Assembly: GCA_963736455.1 (NCBI GenBank)
Contig: CAVTON010000002.1
Coordinates: 1,205,931 to 1,269,930 of the forward strand
Length of the DNA stretch: 64,000 bases
Direction of reading: 5' to 3'
Source of the DNA: DAHUXD01 sp963736455
GTDB taxonomy: Bacteria; Acidobacteriota; Thermoanaerobaculia; UBA5066; Gp7-AA6
The translations under genes were made by a program, and so were the position numbers. Each line of letters starts with the position of its first letter. The first letter of the stretch is position 1. This document shows, in pieces, positions 1 through 8,655 of this stretch. The notes under the pieces were generated by a model. It was not told the origin of the DNA. It saw nothing but the letters and a program-made list of their open reading frames with translations, and made no database searches.

Positions 1-1
1 T

Positions 2-67
2 TACCGGAGCCTCTTCGGCCGGAGCGCGGCCGCGCGCGCGGCCGGCCGTGGAGTGGCGAGCTCATGA
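2..67 (+). CDS. C-terminal end of an upstream gene (partial)
   Basis: An open frame enters from the window edge and ends at TGA 65-67. The stop overlaps the ATG of the next gene in an ATGA arrangement, as many genes in this locus do. The roughly 21 visible residues are rich in Ala, Arg and Gly and carry no motif, so the product cannot be named. A glycosyltransferase would fit the context, but that is a guess from the neighbours. Confidence 0.4.
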   Translation, partial: YRSLFGRSAAARAAGRGVASS

Positions 68-912
68 GCCGCGCGATCGCTCCCCCGGCGGATCTCCCCT
101 CGATCGTCATTACGCCGACGAAGGGCTGGACCGCGCTCAAGCTCCACGATCTGTGGACGTTTCGAGAGCTGCTCTACTTCCTGGTGTGGCGCGACATCAA
201 GGTTCGCTACAAGCAGACGGCGCTCGGCATCCTGTGGGCGATCATTCAGCCGTTCTTTTCGATGGTGCTCTTCAGCATCTTCTTCGGCCGGCTCGCCAAG
301 ATGCCCTCGGACGGGGTTCCCTATCCGATTTTCAGCTACGTCGGCCTCGTGCCATGGAACTTCTTCGCGAACGGCCTCAGCCAGTCGTCGAACAGCCTCG
401 TGGAGAGCGCCAACCTGATTCGCAAGGTGTATTTTCCGAGGCTGACCATCCCCATCTCGACCGTGCTCGGCGGAGTGGTGGATTTCGCGATCGCCTTCGT
501 CGTGCTGCTCGGAATGATGCTCTGGTACCACATCTACCCGACCGCCCGGGTCCTCTGGCTCCCGGCGTTTCTGCTGCTCGCGTTCGTGACCGCGCTCGCC
601 GTGGGCCTCTGGCTGTCCGTGCTGAACGTGGAATATCGCGACGTCCGATACACGATTCCGTTCGTCACGCAGTTCTGGATGTTCGCGACGCCCGTCGTCT
701 ATCCGAGCAGCCTGCTTTCCGAGCCCTGGCGCACTTTCTACGGTTTGAATCCGATGGTCGGCGTCGTGGAAGGATTCCGCTGGGCGCTGCTCGGCACGAA
801 TTCGGCTCCGGGGCCCACGATCGCCGTGTCGGCCGCGGCCGCGCTGCTGTTGCTGATCGGCGGAGCGTTCTATTTCCGGCGGATGGAGCAGACCTTTGCC
901 GACGTGGTGTGA
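64..912 (+). CDS. Polysaccharide ABC transporter permease (Wzm-like)
   Basis: This 282-residue inner-membrane protein should be the channel half of an ABC-2 type exporter that moves lipid-linked O-antigen or capsule chains to the periplasm. The N terminus has the typical cytosolic segment (LWTFRELLYFLVWRDIKVRYKQ) leading into the first membrane helix (GILWAIIQPFFSMVLFSIFF). About six hydrophobic segments follow, with the LVPWNFF and NPMVG blocks usual for the TagG/Wzm family. Length is normal. The ATPase partner starts 9 nt downstream. The start ATG overlaps the stop of a gene cut by the window edge. Family assignment is secure; the exported glycan is unknown. Confidence 0.92.
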   Translation: MSRAIAPPADLPSIVITPTKGWTALKLHDLWTFRELLYFLVWRDIKVRYKQTALGILWAIIQPFFSMVLFSIFFGRLAKMPSDGVPYPIFSYVGLVPWNFFANGLSQSSNSLVESANLIRKVYFPRLTIPISTVLGGVVDFAIAFVVLLGMMLWYHIYPTARVLWLPAFLLLAFVTALAVGLWLSVLNVEYRDVRYTIPFVTQFWMFATPVVYPSSLLSEPWRTFYGLNPMVGVVEGFRWALLGTNSAPGPTIAVSAAAALLLLIGGAFYFRRMEQTFADVV

Positions 913-920
913 GGCCGAAG

Positions 921-2231
921 GTGAGTGAGCGCGCGATCCGGGTCGAGAACCTGAGCAAGCGCTACCGGCTCTGGCAGAAACGGGAGCGCTACAAGACGCT
1001 CCGCGACATCGTCGCGGACGGCGTGACCCGGCCGTTCCGGGCCGTTCGTTCCCTCTGGGGCGGGGGCGGCGAAACCCGGGACGAGTCCGAGACGCTCTGG
1101 GCGCTGCGGGACCTGTCCTTCGAGGTCCACGCGGGCGAGGTGGTCGGCATCATCGGCCGCAACGGTGCCGGGAAGAGCACTCTGTTGAAGGTTCTGTCGC
1201 GGATCACGGAGCCGACGACGGGATCCGTGGAAATCCACGGGCGCGTGGGATCGCTCCTGGAGGTGGGGACCGGGTTCCACCCGGAGCTGACCGGCGGCGA
1301 AAACATCTACCTGAACGGGGTCATCCTCGGAATGCGCCGCCGCGAAATCGACCAGAAATTCGACGAGATCGTCGCGTTCGCGCAGGTGGAAAAGTTCGTC
1401 GAGACGCCCGTCAAGCACTACTCGTCCGGGATGTACCTGCGCCTGGCCTTCGCCGTCGCCGCGCATCTCGAGCCCGAGATCCTGCTCGTGGACGAGGTCC
1501 TCGCGGTCGGCGATGCCGCGTTCCAGCGAAAGTGCCTCGACAAGATGGAGGAAGTGGGGCAGCGGGGCCGCACGGTGCTCTTCATCTCTCACAACATGCC
1601 GGCGATCACGCGCCTGTGCGAGCGGTCGATCCTCCTGAACAACGGGACCGTCATCAGCGACGGGCCTTCGCACGAGGTGGTCGGCGCGTACCTGCGTTCC
1701 GGCCTCGGCACCTCGGCCATGCGGGAATGGAGAGAAGGAGAGCGCGCGCCCGGCAACCGCATCGTTCGCCTCCGCGCCGTTCGCGTCCGCTCCGAGGACG
1801 GCGAAATCCGGGAAGCCGTCGACATCCGGAAGCCGGTGGACATCGAGCTCGAGTACGACGTGCTCGAACCGGGATGGATCCTGTGCCCGATCGTCGACTT
1901 CTACAACGAGGAAGGAACGTGCATCTTCGGCGCGATCGACCAGACGGAGTGGCGGGACCGGCCCCGGCCCCTCGGCCGCTACGTTTCGTCGGCGCGGATT
2001 CCGGGCAACTTCCTGGCCGAGGGCACCGTGGTCGTCAACGTGAGCATGCGCACCCTGCAGCCCCAGTATCGCCATTTCAAGGAGCAGCACGCGGTGGCAT
2101 TCCAGGTGGTCGACAGCCTCGCCGGAGACTCGGCGCGCGGAGACTACGCGGGAGCGTTCGACGGCGCGGTTCGGCCGATACTGGACTGGACGACGAGCGT
2201 GGAAGAGAAGCATGGCGCATCGGTCGGCTAG
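921..2231 (+). CDS. Polysaccharide ABC transporter ATPase with Wzt C-terminal domain
   Basis: This 436-residue ATPase should power the permease encoded just upstream. The nucleotide-binding domain has Walker A GRNGAGKST (about 79-87), the signature YSSGM (about 168), Walker B ILLVDE (about 187-192) and the switch His in ISHNM (about 224). Residues from about 280 onward form a beta-rich extension like the Wzt C-terminal domain, which in characterised O-antigen exporters binds the modified end of the glycan. That suggests chains capped at the non-reducing end before export. The start is GTG at 921, right after the permease stop. The open frame extends far upstream, but only this start gives a normal ATPase N terminus. 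Confidence 0.92.
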   Translation: MSERAIRVENLSKRYRLWQKRERYKTLRDIVADGVTRPFRAVRSLWGGGGETRDESETLWALRDLSFEVHAGEVVGIIGRNGAGKSTLLKVLSRITEPTTGSVEIHGRVGSLLEVGTGFHPELTGGENIYLNGVILGMRRREIDQKFDEIVAFAQVEKFVETPVKHYSSGMYLRLAFAVAAHLEPEILLVDEVLAVGDAAFQRKCLDKMEEVGQRGRTVLFISHNMPAITRLCERSILLNNGTVISDGPSHEVVGAYLRSGLGTSAMREWREGERAPGNRIVRLRAVRVRSEDGEIREAVDIRKPVDIELEYDVLEPGWILCPIVDFYNEEGTCIFGAIDQTEWRDRPRPLGRYVSSARIPGNFLAEGTVVVNVSMRTLQPQYRHFKEQHAVAFQVVDSLAGDSARGDYAGAFDGAVRPILDWTTSVEEKHGASVG

Positions 2232-4017
2232 CGGGCTGGGCATGAGACTGAGCGACGCGCGAGAGCTCGCGCGGGGGTATGTCGGCGGCTGGATGGATCC
2301 CCGGGTCATCCACCGCTCCGGGGTCCGCGTGCTCTGCTACCACGGGGTGGTCGAGCGGAAGGTGGATCCGCGCGTCGAGAGGAACCAGCATCTGCTCTCC
2401 CGGTTCATCAGTCAGGTCGAGTACATGCGCCGTTTCCGCATCCTGAGCCTGCCGGAGCTGCTCGACGAGCTCGCGGCTTCGAGCAAGCCCAAGGCTCCGG
2501 CGGCCGTGATCACCTTCGACGACGCGTGCGCGAACAGCCTCATGGCGGCCGAGGTCCTGGGAGAACGAAAAATCCCCTGGTTCCTGTTCGTTCCGGTCGG
2601 GGAGATCGGTCAGGACCGCGCGATGTGGACGGTCGACCTCTCGCTCCTGATGCTCTACGGGAAGGCGGACCGCGTCGAGGTCAAGGACCGCGCCTGGTCG
2701 CTCTCGAGCCGCGAGGAGAGGGAGACCGCCTTTCAGTTTCTGAGGCACATGCTCAAGTCGATGCCCGCGGACGAGCGAAAGACCACGATGGGGTGCCTGA
2801 GGCAGCAGTTCCCGAGCGGGGAGTCGGCGCGCCTGGTCGACCGATTCCCGGCCTTCCGGATGCTCTCCTGGGCCGAGATCCGGCAGCTCGCCCACGCCGG
2901 GGTCGAGATCGGCAGCCACGGCCTTCATCACGAGATCCATCACGACTGGCAGCCGGTCGAGGCCCGGACCGTCGAGCTCGTCGAATCGCGACGGGAGCTC
3001 GAGCAGCAGCTCGGCAAGTCCTGCAACACCTTCGCCTTTCCGAACGGCAACTTCGTGGCGTCCTCGGCGCAGGAGGTCGCCCGCGCGGGCTACACGCTGG
3101 CGTTCACGACCCGCCCCGGAACGGCCACTCCCGCGAGCAACCGCTTCCTGCTTCCCCGGTTGAGCGCTCCGGGCTCCCTGGCCGCGTTCGTCCGAGAGTA
3201 CTGGTGGGCGGGGACCGTTCCGCCGCCGCCACCGGCGACGGCCGCGCCGGCGGTCCCGGAGGACGCGGGCGCCGAGGCCGACGCGGTTGCCCCGGGCACG
3301 GCGGTCCCGCCCATCGATTCCCAGCGCGAGTTCTACAACGAGCGGTGGAGCGGGTACGAATTCGCCAACAGCCTGAAGCTCGCTCGAGCGGTGTCGATCC
3401 TCGAAAGCGTGGCCTTCACGAAGCTCCGCGAGCCCCGGATCGTGGATCTCGGCTGTGGATCCGGCTGGTTGACCGCGATCGTCGGAACGTTCGGGCCGGC
3501 GATCGGCGTCGAGCTCTCGGACGAGGCGGTCCGGACGGCGGCGGCCCGCTACGGCCACATCGGTCTCGTCCAGTCGGACATCTTCGCGTGGAAATACCCG
3601 CGCCAGGCCTTCGACATCGTCATCAGCCAGGAAGTCATCGAGCACGTCCCCGACCAGCCGGAATACCTTCGGATCGCGCACGATCTCCTGAAGCCGGGTG
3701 GGTTCCTGATCCTGACGACGCCGAACGCCGAGACCATGAACGCCATGGAGGCCGACCAGAGCGCGAGCTGGTCTCAGCAGCCGATCGAGTCGCTGCTGAG
3801 CCGCCGGGAGCTGCGGAGACTGCTCCGGCCCTACTTTCGGGTTCGGCGGCTCTCGACGATCGTTCCCAACTTCGGGGTCGCGGGGGTCCGCCGTTTTCTC
3901 AACTCCTATCGGCTCCGGCGGGTCCTGTCTGTCTGCGGGCTGGGCGACGCGTTCGATGCATGGCGGTTGCGCCTCGGCTACGGCCTCCACACGATCGTCG
4001 TCGCCCGGAAGCGATGA
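2212..4017 (+). CDS. Polysaccharide deacetylase-methyltransferase fusion
   Basis: This 601-residue protein has two enzyme domains. Residues about 36-330 are a NodB-type carbohydrate deacetylase: TFDD (101-104) supplies catalytic and metal-binding Asp, SHGLHH (235-240) supplies the HxxxH pair, and FAFPNGN is a later family motif. A Pro/Ala-rich linker (about 335-370) leads to a class I SAM methyltransferase with motif I VDLGCGSGW (411-418) and a later LKPGGFLILTTPN. A protein that deacetylates and methylates a sugar, or caps a chain end, would fit beside a Wzt-type exporter; this is inference. The start overlaps the ATPase gene by 20 nt; ATG 2242 is an equally possible in-frame start. The stop forms ATGA with the next gene. 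Confidence 0.85.
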   Translation: MAHRSASGLGMRLSDARELARGYVGGWMDPRVIHRSGVRVLCYHGVVERKVDPRVERNQHLLSRFISQVEYMRRFRILSLPELLDELAASSKPKAPAAVITFDDACANSLMAAEVLGERKIPWFLFVPVGEIGQDRAMWTVDLSLLMLYGKADRVEVKDRAWSLSSREERETAFQFLRHMLKSMPADERKTTMGCLRQQFPSGESARLVDRFPAFRMLSWAEIRQLAHAGVEIGSHGLHHEIHHDWQPVEARTVELVESRRELEQQLGKSCNTFAFPNGNFVASSAQEVARAGYTLAFTTRPGTATPASNRFLLPRLSAPGSLAAFVREYWWAGTVPPPPPATAAPAVPEDAGAEADAVAPGTAVPPIDSQREFYNERWSGYEFANSLKLARAVSILESVAFTKLREPRIVDLGCGSGWLTAIVGTFGPAIGVELSDEAVRTAAARYGHIGLVQSDIFAWKYPRQAFDIVISQEVIEHVPDQPEYLRIAHDLLKPGGFLILTTPNAETMNAMEADQSASWSQQPIESLLSRRELRRLLRPYFRVRRLSTIVPNFGVAGVRRFLNSYRLRRVLSVCGLGDAFDAWRLRLGYGLHTIVVARKR

Positions 4018-5615
4018 GCGTCGAGCGCACGAAAGCGATCGCGGCCGTGGGTCTCGCGGCCGCGGCGCTGCTCGTCTTCCTCTTCGTCTCGAGCCGGCGC
4101 CGCGTCGCCGGCTACGGCGTCGAGACGGACTTCTACGGCGACTATGCGCCCGACGCCGTACGGCTCCGGACCGGCCAGTTTCCGTTGAACGAGTTCCAGG
4201 GCCCCGGCTACCCGGCGGTGCTGGCGGTCGTCGAGACGATGATCCCCGATCCGTTTCTTGCGGGCCGCGTGATCTCGGCGGTCTGCGCGGCGGCCTCCGG
4301 CCTGCTGGCCTATGCGCTGTTCACCGAGCTGTTCGGCGGCGCGGTCGGGCTCTCGAGCGAGCTGCTCCTGCTGGCGGGCGGCGTGTTTCCGACCCTGGCT
4401 CTGACGGCCTCGACCGACATGCTGTTTCTCGCGTTGTGCCTGGGGGCCTTCGCGGCGTTCGGGAGCCGCATGCGCCCGTCCGTGCGCATCCTCGCGGCGG
4501 GGATGATCGCGGGCGGCGCCTTCCTCGTTCGATACAACGGCGTGTTTCTCCTGCCCGCGCTCGTGGTCGGCATCCTGGTTTCGCGTGAGCTCGGCCGAAC
4601 TCTCGGCGCCCGACTGGGACATGCGGGACTCCTGCTCGCCGGCGCGCTCCTGGTCGCGCTGCCCTGGTTCTATGCCAATGCCCGGCACACGGGTTCGCCG
4701 CTGTCCAACTCGAACTATCTGAACGTCGCGACGGAGTTCTACGGCGCCCGCTTCGGCGCCGACGCGACCGGCGACGGCACCGGGATCATGAGCCGGCACT
4801 TCCATTCCCTCGGCGACGTTCTGCGCTTCGATCCCGTCCGGATCCTTCGCCACTATCCCGTCAACCTCGGGACCAACGTCTATCGCAGTTTCACGACGCG
4901 CCTGGTCGGGCCGTTCATTGGTTTCGCTGCGCTCGCCGGCGCCCTGTTCCTCGCGCGGACCGGGCCGCGGACGGCCCTCGCCGCCGCCCTCGCCTCAGGC
5001 TGGGTGGTGTACGTGGCGCTTCTTGGGCTGACGCACTGGGATGCGCGCTACTACCTGTTCGCGGGCGCCGTCTACGCGGGGCTCGCGGCGTACGCGCTCT
5101 GGCGGATTTCCGGCTGGGCCGCGGAGCGATTCGGATCTCCGCGCTCGATCCGCTGGGCGGCCGCCGCGCTGGTTCTCCTGTTCGGCGCGGTCTCCGCGCG
5201 CGCCTCGATCGCGCAGGCGAGGGCGTTCATCCGGGCGGATCCCGTCGAGGTCCTGGACGCCTGCCAGGCCCTTCGGGCCCGGGGCGCTCGGGGCGCCCGC
5301 ATCCTCGAGCGCAAGCCGCATCTGGCCTTCGTCTGCGGGCAGACGGACGCCGAGTTCCCGCTGCTCGTCGTCGGTCGGCGAGCTCGGCGAGTGGCTCCAC
5401 AGCATCCCGCCGACTACGTCGTCATGAGCTCGATCGAGGCGGGCCGCCGCAAGGGTTTGGCCGAGCTCCGCGATCCGGCAAGCGCGCCGGAATGGCTCGA
5501 GCCCGTCTACGTCCGCGCCGAGCCGCTCTTCATTCTTTATGCCGTCGACGCGGCGCAGCTGGCCGAGCAACGACTCCGGCCGGGCGCGCAGCCCGCCGCG
5601 GAGCCTGCGCCGTGA
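4014..5615 (+). CDS. Membrane glycosyltransferase, GT39/GT83-like
   Basis: This 533-residue protein has an N-terminal membrane anchor, an acidic periplasmic loop (ETDFYGDYAPDA) and many further hydrophobic segments. This is the plan of PMT/ArnT-type enzymes that transfer sugars from polyprenyl-phosphate donors. A conserved block with SNYLNVATEFY, then RHFHSLGDVLRFDPVRI, recurs in the paralogue at 26405-27985 on the other strand. The final 150 residues are soluble. The start ATG overlaps the previous stop (ATGA). A long antisense frame and an extended same-frame region upstream are GC artefacts. Donor and acceptor are unknown. Confidence 0.8.
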   Translation: MSVERTKAIAAVGLAAAALLVFLFVSSRRRVAGYGVETDFYGDYAPDAVRLRTGQFPLNEFQGPGYPAVLAVVETMIPDPFLAGRVISAVCAAASGLLAYALFTELFGGAVGLSSELLLLAGGVFPTLALTASTDMLFLALCLGAFAAFGSRMRPSVRILAAGMIAGGAFLVRYNGVFLLPALVVGILVSRELGRTLGARLGHAGLLLAGALLVALPWFYANARHTGSPLSNSNYLNVATEFYGARFGADATGDGTGIMSRHFHSLGDVLRFDPVRILRHYPVNLGTNVYRSFTTRLVGPFIGFAALAGALFLARTGPRTALAAALASGWVVYVALLGLTHWDARYYLFAGAVYAGLAAYALWRISGWAAERFGSPRSIRWAAAALVLLFGAVSARASIAQARAFIRADPVEVLDACQALRARGARGARILERKPHLAFVCGQTDAEFPLLVVGRRARRVAPQHPADYVVMSSIEAGRRKGLAELRDPASAPEWLEPVYVRAEPLFILYAVDAAQLAEQRLRPGAQPAAEPAP

Positions 5616-5686
5616 GCGCTCCCTCGAGCGTGGCGGCCCCGGAAGGGGCGGATGCGGCGCCCGCGTGAGTCTCGGTCTGCGGCGAC

Positions 5687-7441
5687 GTGCTCGTCCAGTG
5701 GGGCGACGTCCGTCCGGTGAAGGGCCGGGACGGCTCGACGCGGTGGGAGACTGAATCCCGCCGCCGGGAATGGACCATCCTGCGGCAGCCGCCGAGCGCG
5801 TCCTGGCGCGGCTTTCCGATCGCCGGGCTCGACTCCCCGCCCTGGAAGATCTGGATCATCGGCGAGGCGAGCGGCCGCGCGGAGGGTTCGACGGGGAGCG
5901 GGTTCTTTCAGTCGCTCGTTCGCGGAGAGCGGCCGGGGAGCGCGATCAACGGTCATCTCGCCGTTCTCGCCTGGAACGAGCAGGAGCGGTCCTGGCACGC
6001 CTGGACCGACCGATTCGGGACGGTCCATCTGTACCATGCGAGCGACGGGTCCCGCGCCGCCCTCGGGACGTTTTCTCCCGCGGTGGCGGCGAGCGCCTCG
6101 CGAAAGCGCCTGGACTGGGGCGCCCTCTCCGGCTTCTTCGCGTTCGGATATTTCCAGGGCGACCGCACGCATTACGACGACGTGCGCATCCTGCGGCCCG
6201 CCTCTCACTACGTCTTCGACGAGAGCGGCCGCATCCAGCGCCAGGAGCGCTACTGGGAGTGGTTCCACCGTCCGGATCCCCGGCGGACGCTCGGGGAGAC
6301 CACGGCCGGATTCGCGGACGCCCTGCACGCCGTGCTCGACGAGCAGACCGAGGAGGGGCGGATCGCCCTTCCGATCTCGGGGGGCCTCGATTCGCGCACG
6401 GCCGTCGCCGCGCTGACGCGGACCGATCGCGGGACGGGAAACGCCCGGTTCTGGTCCTACTCGTACGGCTATTCCGACGACTCGGTGGAGATCCGGATCG
6501 CCGAGAAGATCGCGCGCGGGCGCCGGCTGCCGTTTCGGCCGTTGACCATCGGCCCGTACCTCTTCGACCGGATCGATGAAATCGCCGCCTGCATCGAGGG
6601 ATTCAACGACCTCACGCAGAGCCGTCAGGCCGCGGCGACGACGCTGCTCGCCGGGGAAGCGGACGCGGTCATCGCGGCGCACGTCGGCGACGTCTGGCTG
6701 GACGACATCGGCCTCGTGGGCGCGGGGAAGCCCGATCTGCCCGATCTCGTCTCGCACGCCATCGCGAAGACGAGCAAGCGCGGAGGCGACTGGCTGCTGC
6801 AAAACGTGGCCCGCCCGAACCTCGGCGGCGACCCAACCGAATCCCTGCGCGCCGCCGTGGAGAGCGAGCTCCAGGGGCTCGAGTCGATCGAAGACGCCGA
6901 CTTCCGGGTCAAGGCCTTCAAGATCAGCCAATGGATCTTCCGCTGGACGTTCGCGGGCATCCGCATGTACCAGGCGGGGGTCTTTCCGAGGCTGCCGTTC
7001 TGCGATACCCGCCTGACCGACTTCTTCGCGACCGTCCCGAGCTCCGCCGTCGCCGGCCGCGGGCTCCAGATCGAATACCTGAAGCGATTCGCTCCGGACC
7101 TCGCCCGGGTGACGTGGCAGGCGTACGAGACCAATCTCTTCCGCTACCGCTACTATCGTTCATGGCTGCTTCCGGCGCGTGCGCTCCGCAAGCTCCGAAG
7201 GACGCTCGCCCCGCCGCGGACGTCCACCCGCAACTGGGAGGTTCAGTTCCAGGGAGACCGCGGCCGCCGGGGACTCGCCGAGTGGCTGACGAGGCCGGGC
7301 CTGAAGCTGCACGACCTCGTGGCCCGGGAGCGCATCGAGGAGCTTCTCGGGCGCTTCCGCGCGCAGCCGCTGGAGGAGGGACGGGGCTATACCGTCTCGA
7401 TGCTGTTGACCTTTTCGGCGTGGCTGGAGCGTCATGCCTGA
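5687..7441 (+). CDS. Asparagine synthase-like protein
   Basis: This 584-residue protein resembles asparagine synthase B family members found in glycan loci. It has a degenerate N-terminal glutamine-amidotransferase-like half (about 70-190) and an ATP-pyrophosphatase half with the PP-loop SGGLDSRT (about 229-236). The N-terminal Cys nucleophile of true AsnB is not seen, so it probably does not hydrolyse glutamine and may amidate or ligate another substrate. A TGA at 5666-5668 rules out the upstream in-frame GTG 5612, leaving GTG 5687 as the first start. The gene overlaps the next one by 8 nt. A decayed relative lies at 11.7-13.1 kb. Confidence 0.78.
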   Translation: MLVQWGDVRPVKGRDGSTRWETESRRREWTILRQPPSASWRGFPIAGLDSPPWKIWIIGEASGRAEGSTGSGFFQSLVRGERPGSAINGHLAVLAWNEQERSWHAWTDRFGTVHLYHASDGSRAALGTFSPAVAASASRKRLDWGALSGFFAFGYFQGDRTHYDDVRILRPASHYVFDESGRIQRQERYWEWFHRPDPRRTLGETTAGFADALHAVLDEQTEEGRIALPISGGLDSRTAVAALTRTDRGTGNARFWSYSYGYSDDSVEIRIAEKIARGRRLPFRPLTIGPYLFDRIDEIAACIEGFNDLTQSRQAAATTLLAGEADAVIAAHVGDVWLDDIGLVGAGKPDLPDLVSHAIAKTSKRGGDWLLQNVARPNLGGDPTESLRAAVESELQGLESIEDADFRVKAFKISQWIFRWTFAGIRMYQAGVFPRLPFCDTRLTDFFATVPSSAVAGRGLQIEYLKRFAPDLARVTWQAYETNLFRYRYYRSWLLPARALRKLRRTLAPPRTSTRNWEVQFQGDRGRRGLAEWLTRPGLKLHDLVARERIEELLGRFRAQPLEEGRGYTVSMLLTFSAWLERHA

Positions 7442-8655
7442 GAGCCGCAGGCTTCGCGTCCTCGTCGTCGGGGCGGCCTGGCCGGCCGAGACGTTCGTCA
7501 TGCGCCTGATCGCGGGCCTGGCGGAGAGCGGCGTCGACGTCCTCGTGGCAGCCGCTTCGACTCCTCGCGATCCCGATTTCGCCCGCCGGGGCCTCGAGCA
7601 CGTCGCGACTCCCGCATGGAGCGGGCCGGCTCCCCGCCGTCTGGCGCGTCTCGCGCGCTCGAGCGCCGGCGCCTGGCTTCGATCGCCCCGCGAGAGCATC
7701 GTGCTCGGCCGCGCGAGCCGGAGCGGAGCCGAAGCGGGCCGTCTGCGGCGCTGGAACCGTCTCGCTCCGTTCGCGGGTCGGGCATTCGACCTGGTCTACT
7801 TCCCGTGGAACTCGGCGGCAATCGAGCACCTCGGGCTCTTCGACCTGGGGCGCCCGGCCCTGATCAGCTGCCGCGGGTCCCAGGTGAGCGTCGCACCGCA
7901 TGATCCGCAGCGAGGCCGGCTGCGCGACGGGCCTGCGGACGACCTTCGCGAAGGCCGCCGCCGTCCACTGCGTTTCGGCGGCGACTCGCAACGATGCGGA
8001 GGCGTGGGGGCTCGAGCCCGCGAAGGCCGTCGTGATCCGGCCGGCCGTGGACTCCTCGTACTTCCGGCCCGCCGAGGAGCCTCGCCCCGGGGACGGACGA
8101 GCGCCGCTCGAGATCGTGACGACGGGATCGCTCGTCGGGATCAAGGGTCACGAATACGCGCTCCTGGCGATCCGGCGCATCCTCGATCGCGGAGTGTCCG
8201 CGAAGTTCTCGATCATCGGCGACGGGCCGGAGCGCGATCGCGTGCAGTTCACGGTCCGCGATCTCGGCCTCGAGCCGCACGTCCGGCTGCTCGGCCGGAG
8301 GACGCCGGACCAGGTCCGGGAGATGCTTCGCCGCTCCGACGTGTTCCTGCTGACGAGCCTGAGCGAAGGCATCTCCAACGCCGCCCTGGAGGCGATGGCG
8401 TGCGGGCTGCCCGTCGTGACGACCGATTGCGGCGGCATGAGGGAAGCGGTGGAGGACGGCGTGTCGGGCCGGGTCGTGCCGATCCGCGATACGGAGGCGC
8501 TGGCGGACGCCCTCGGACGCCTGGCGTCAGAGCCCGAGTCGGGGCGGACGATGGGACGGGCGGCGCGCGCGAGGGTCGTCGCCGACTTCGACTCCCGCCG
8601 TCAGATCGGCGAGTTCGTCGGGCTGATGCGAAAGGCGGCCGGATGGGCCGCGTAG
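7434..8655 (+). CDS. GT4 glycosyltransferase, one frameshift
   Basis: The first half (MPESRRLRVLVVGAAWPAE..., to RLRDG) is in one frame and the second half (LRTTFAKAAAVHCVS... to the stop at 8653) is in the next. Joining them at the GGG near 7929-7931, as if one G were extra, restores a normal GT-B glycosyltransferase of about 406 residues. It has an N-terminal acceptor domain and a C-terminal donor domain with the E-x7-E type block SEGISNAALEAMACGLPVV. The extra base may be a sequencing error or a real mutation. It probably adds a sugar to the lipid-linked repeat unit in the cytoplasm. The next gene overlaps its end by 13 nt. Confidence 0.75.

Noticed and set aside
2077..3990. A 637-codon minus-strand frame opposite the deacetylase-methyltransferase gene
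   Set aside because: Composition is typical of an antisense shadow (Arg, Asp, Pro-rich), while the plus strand has clear enzyme motifs.
7920..7935. Programmed ribosomal frameshifting in the GT4 gene
   Set aside because: There is no slippery heptamer with a downstream structure pattern, and similar breaks occur in many unrelated genes nearby, so indel error or mutation is simpler.
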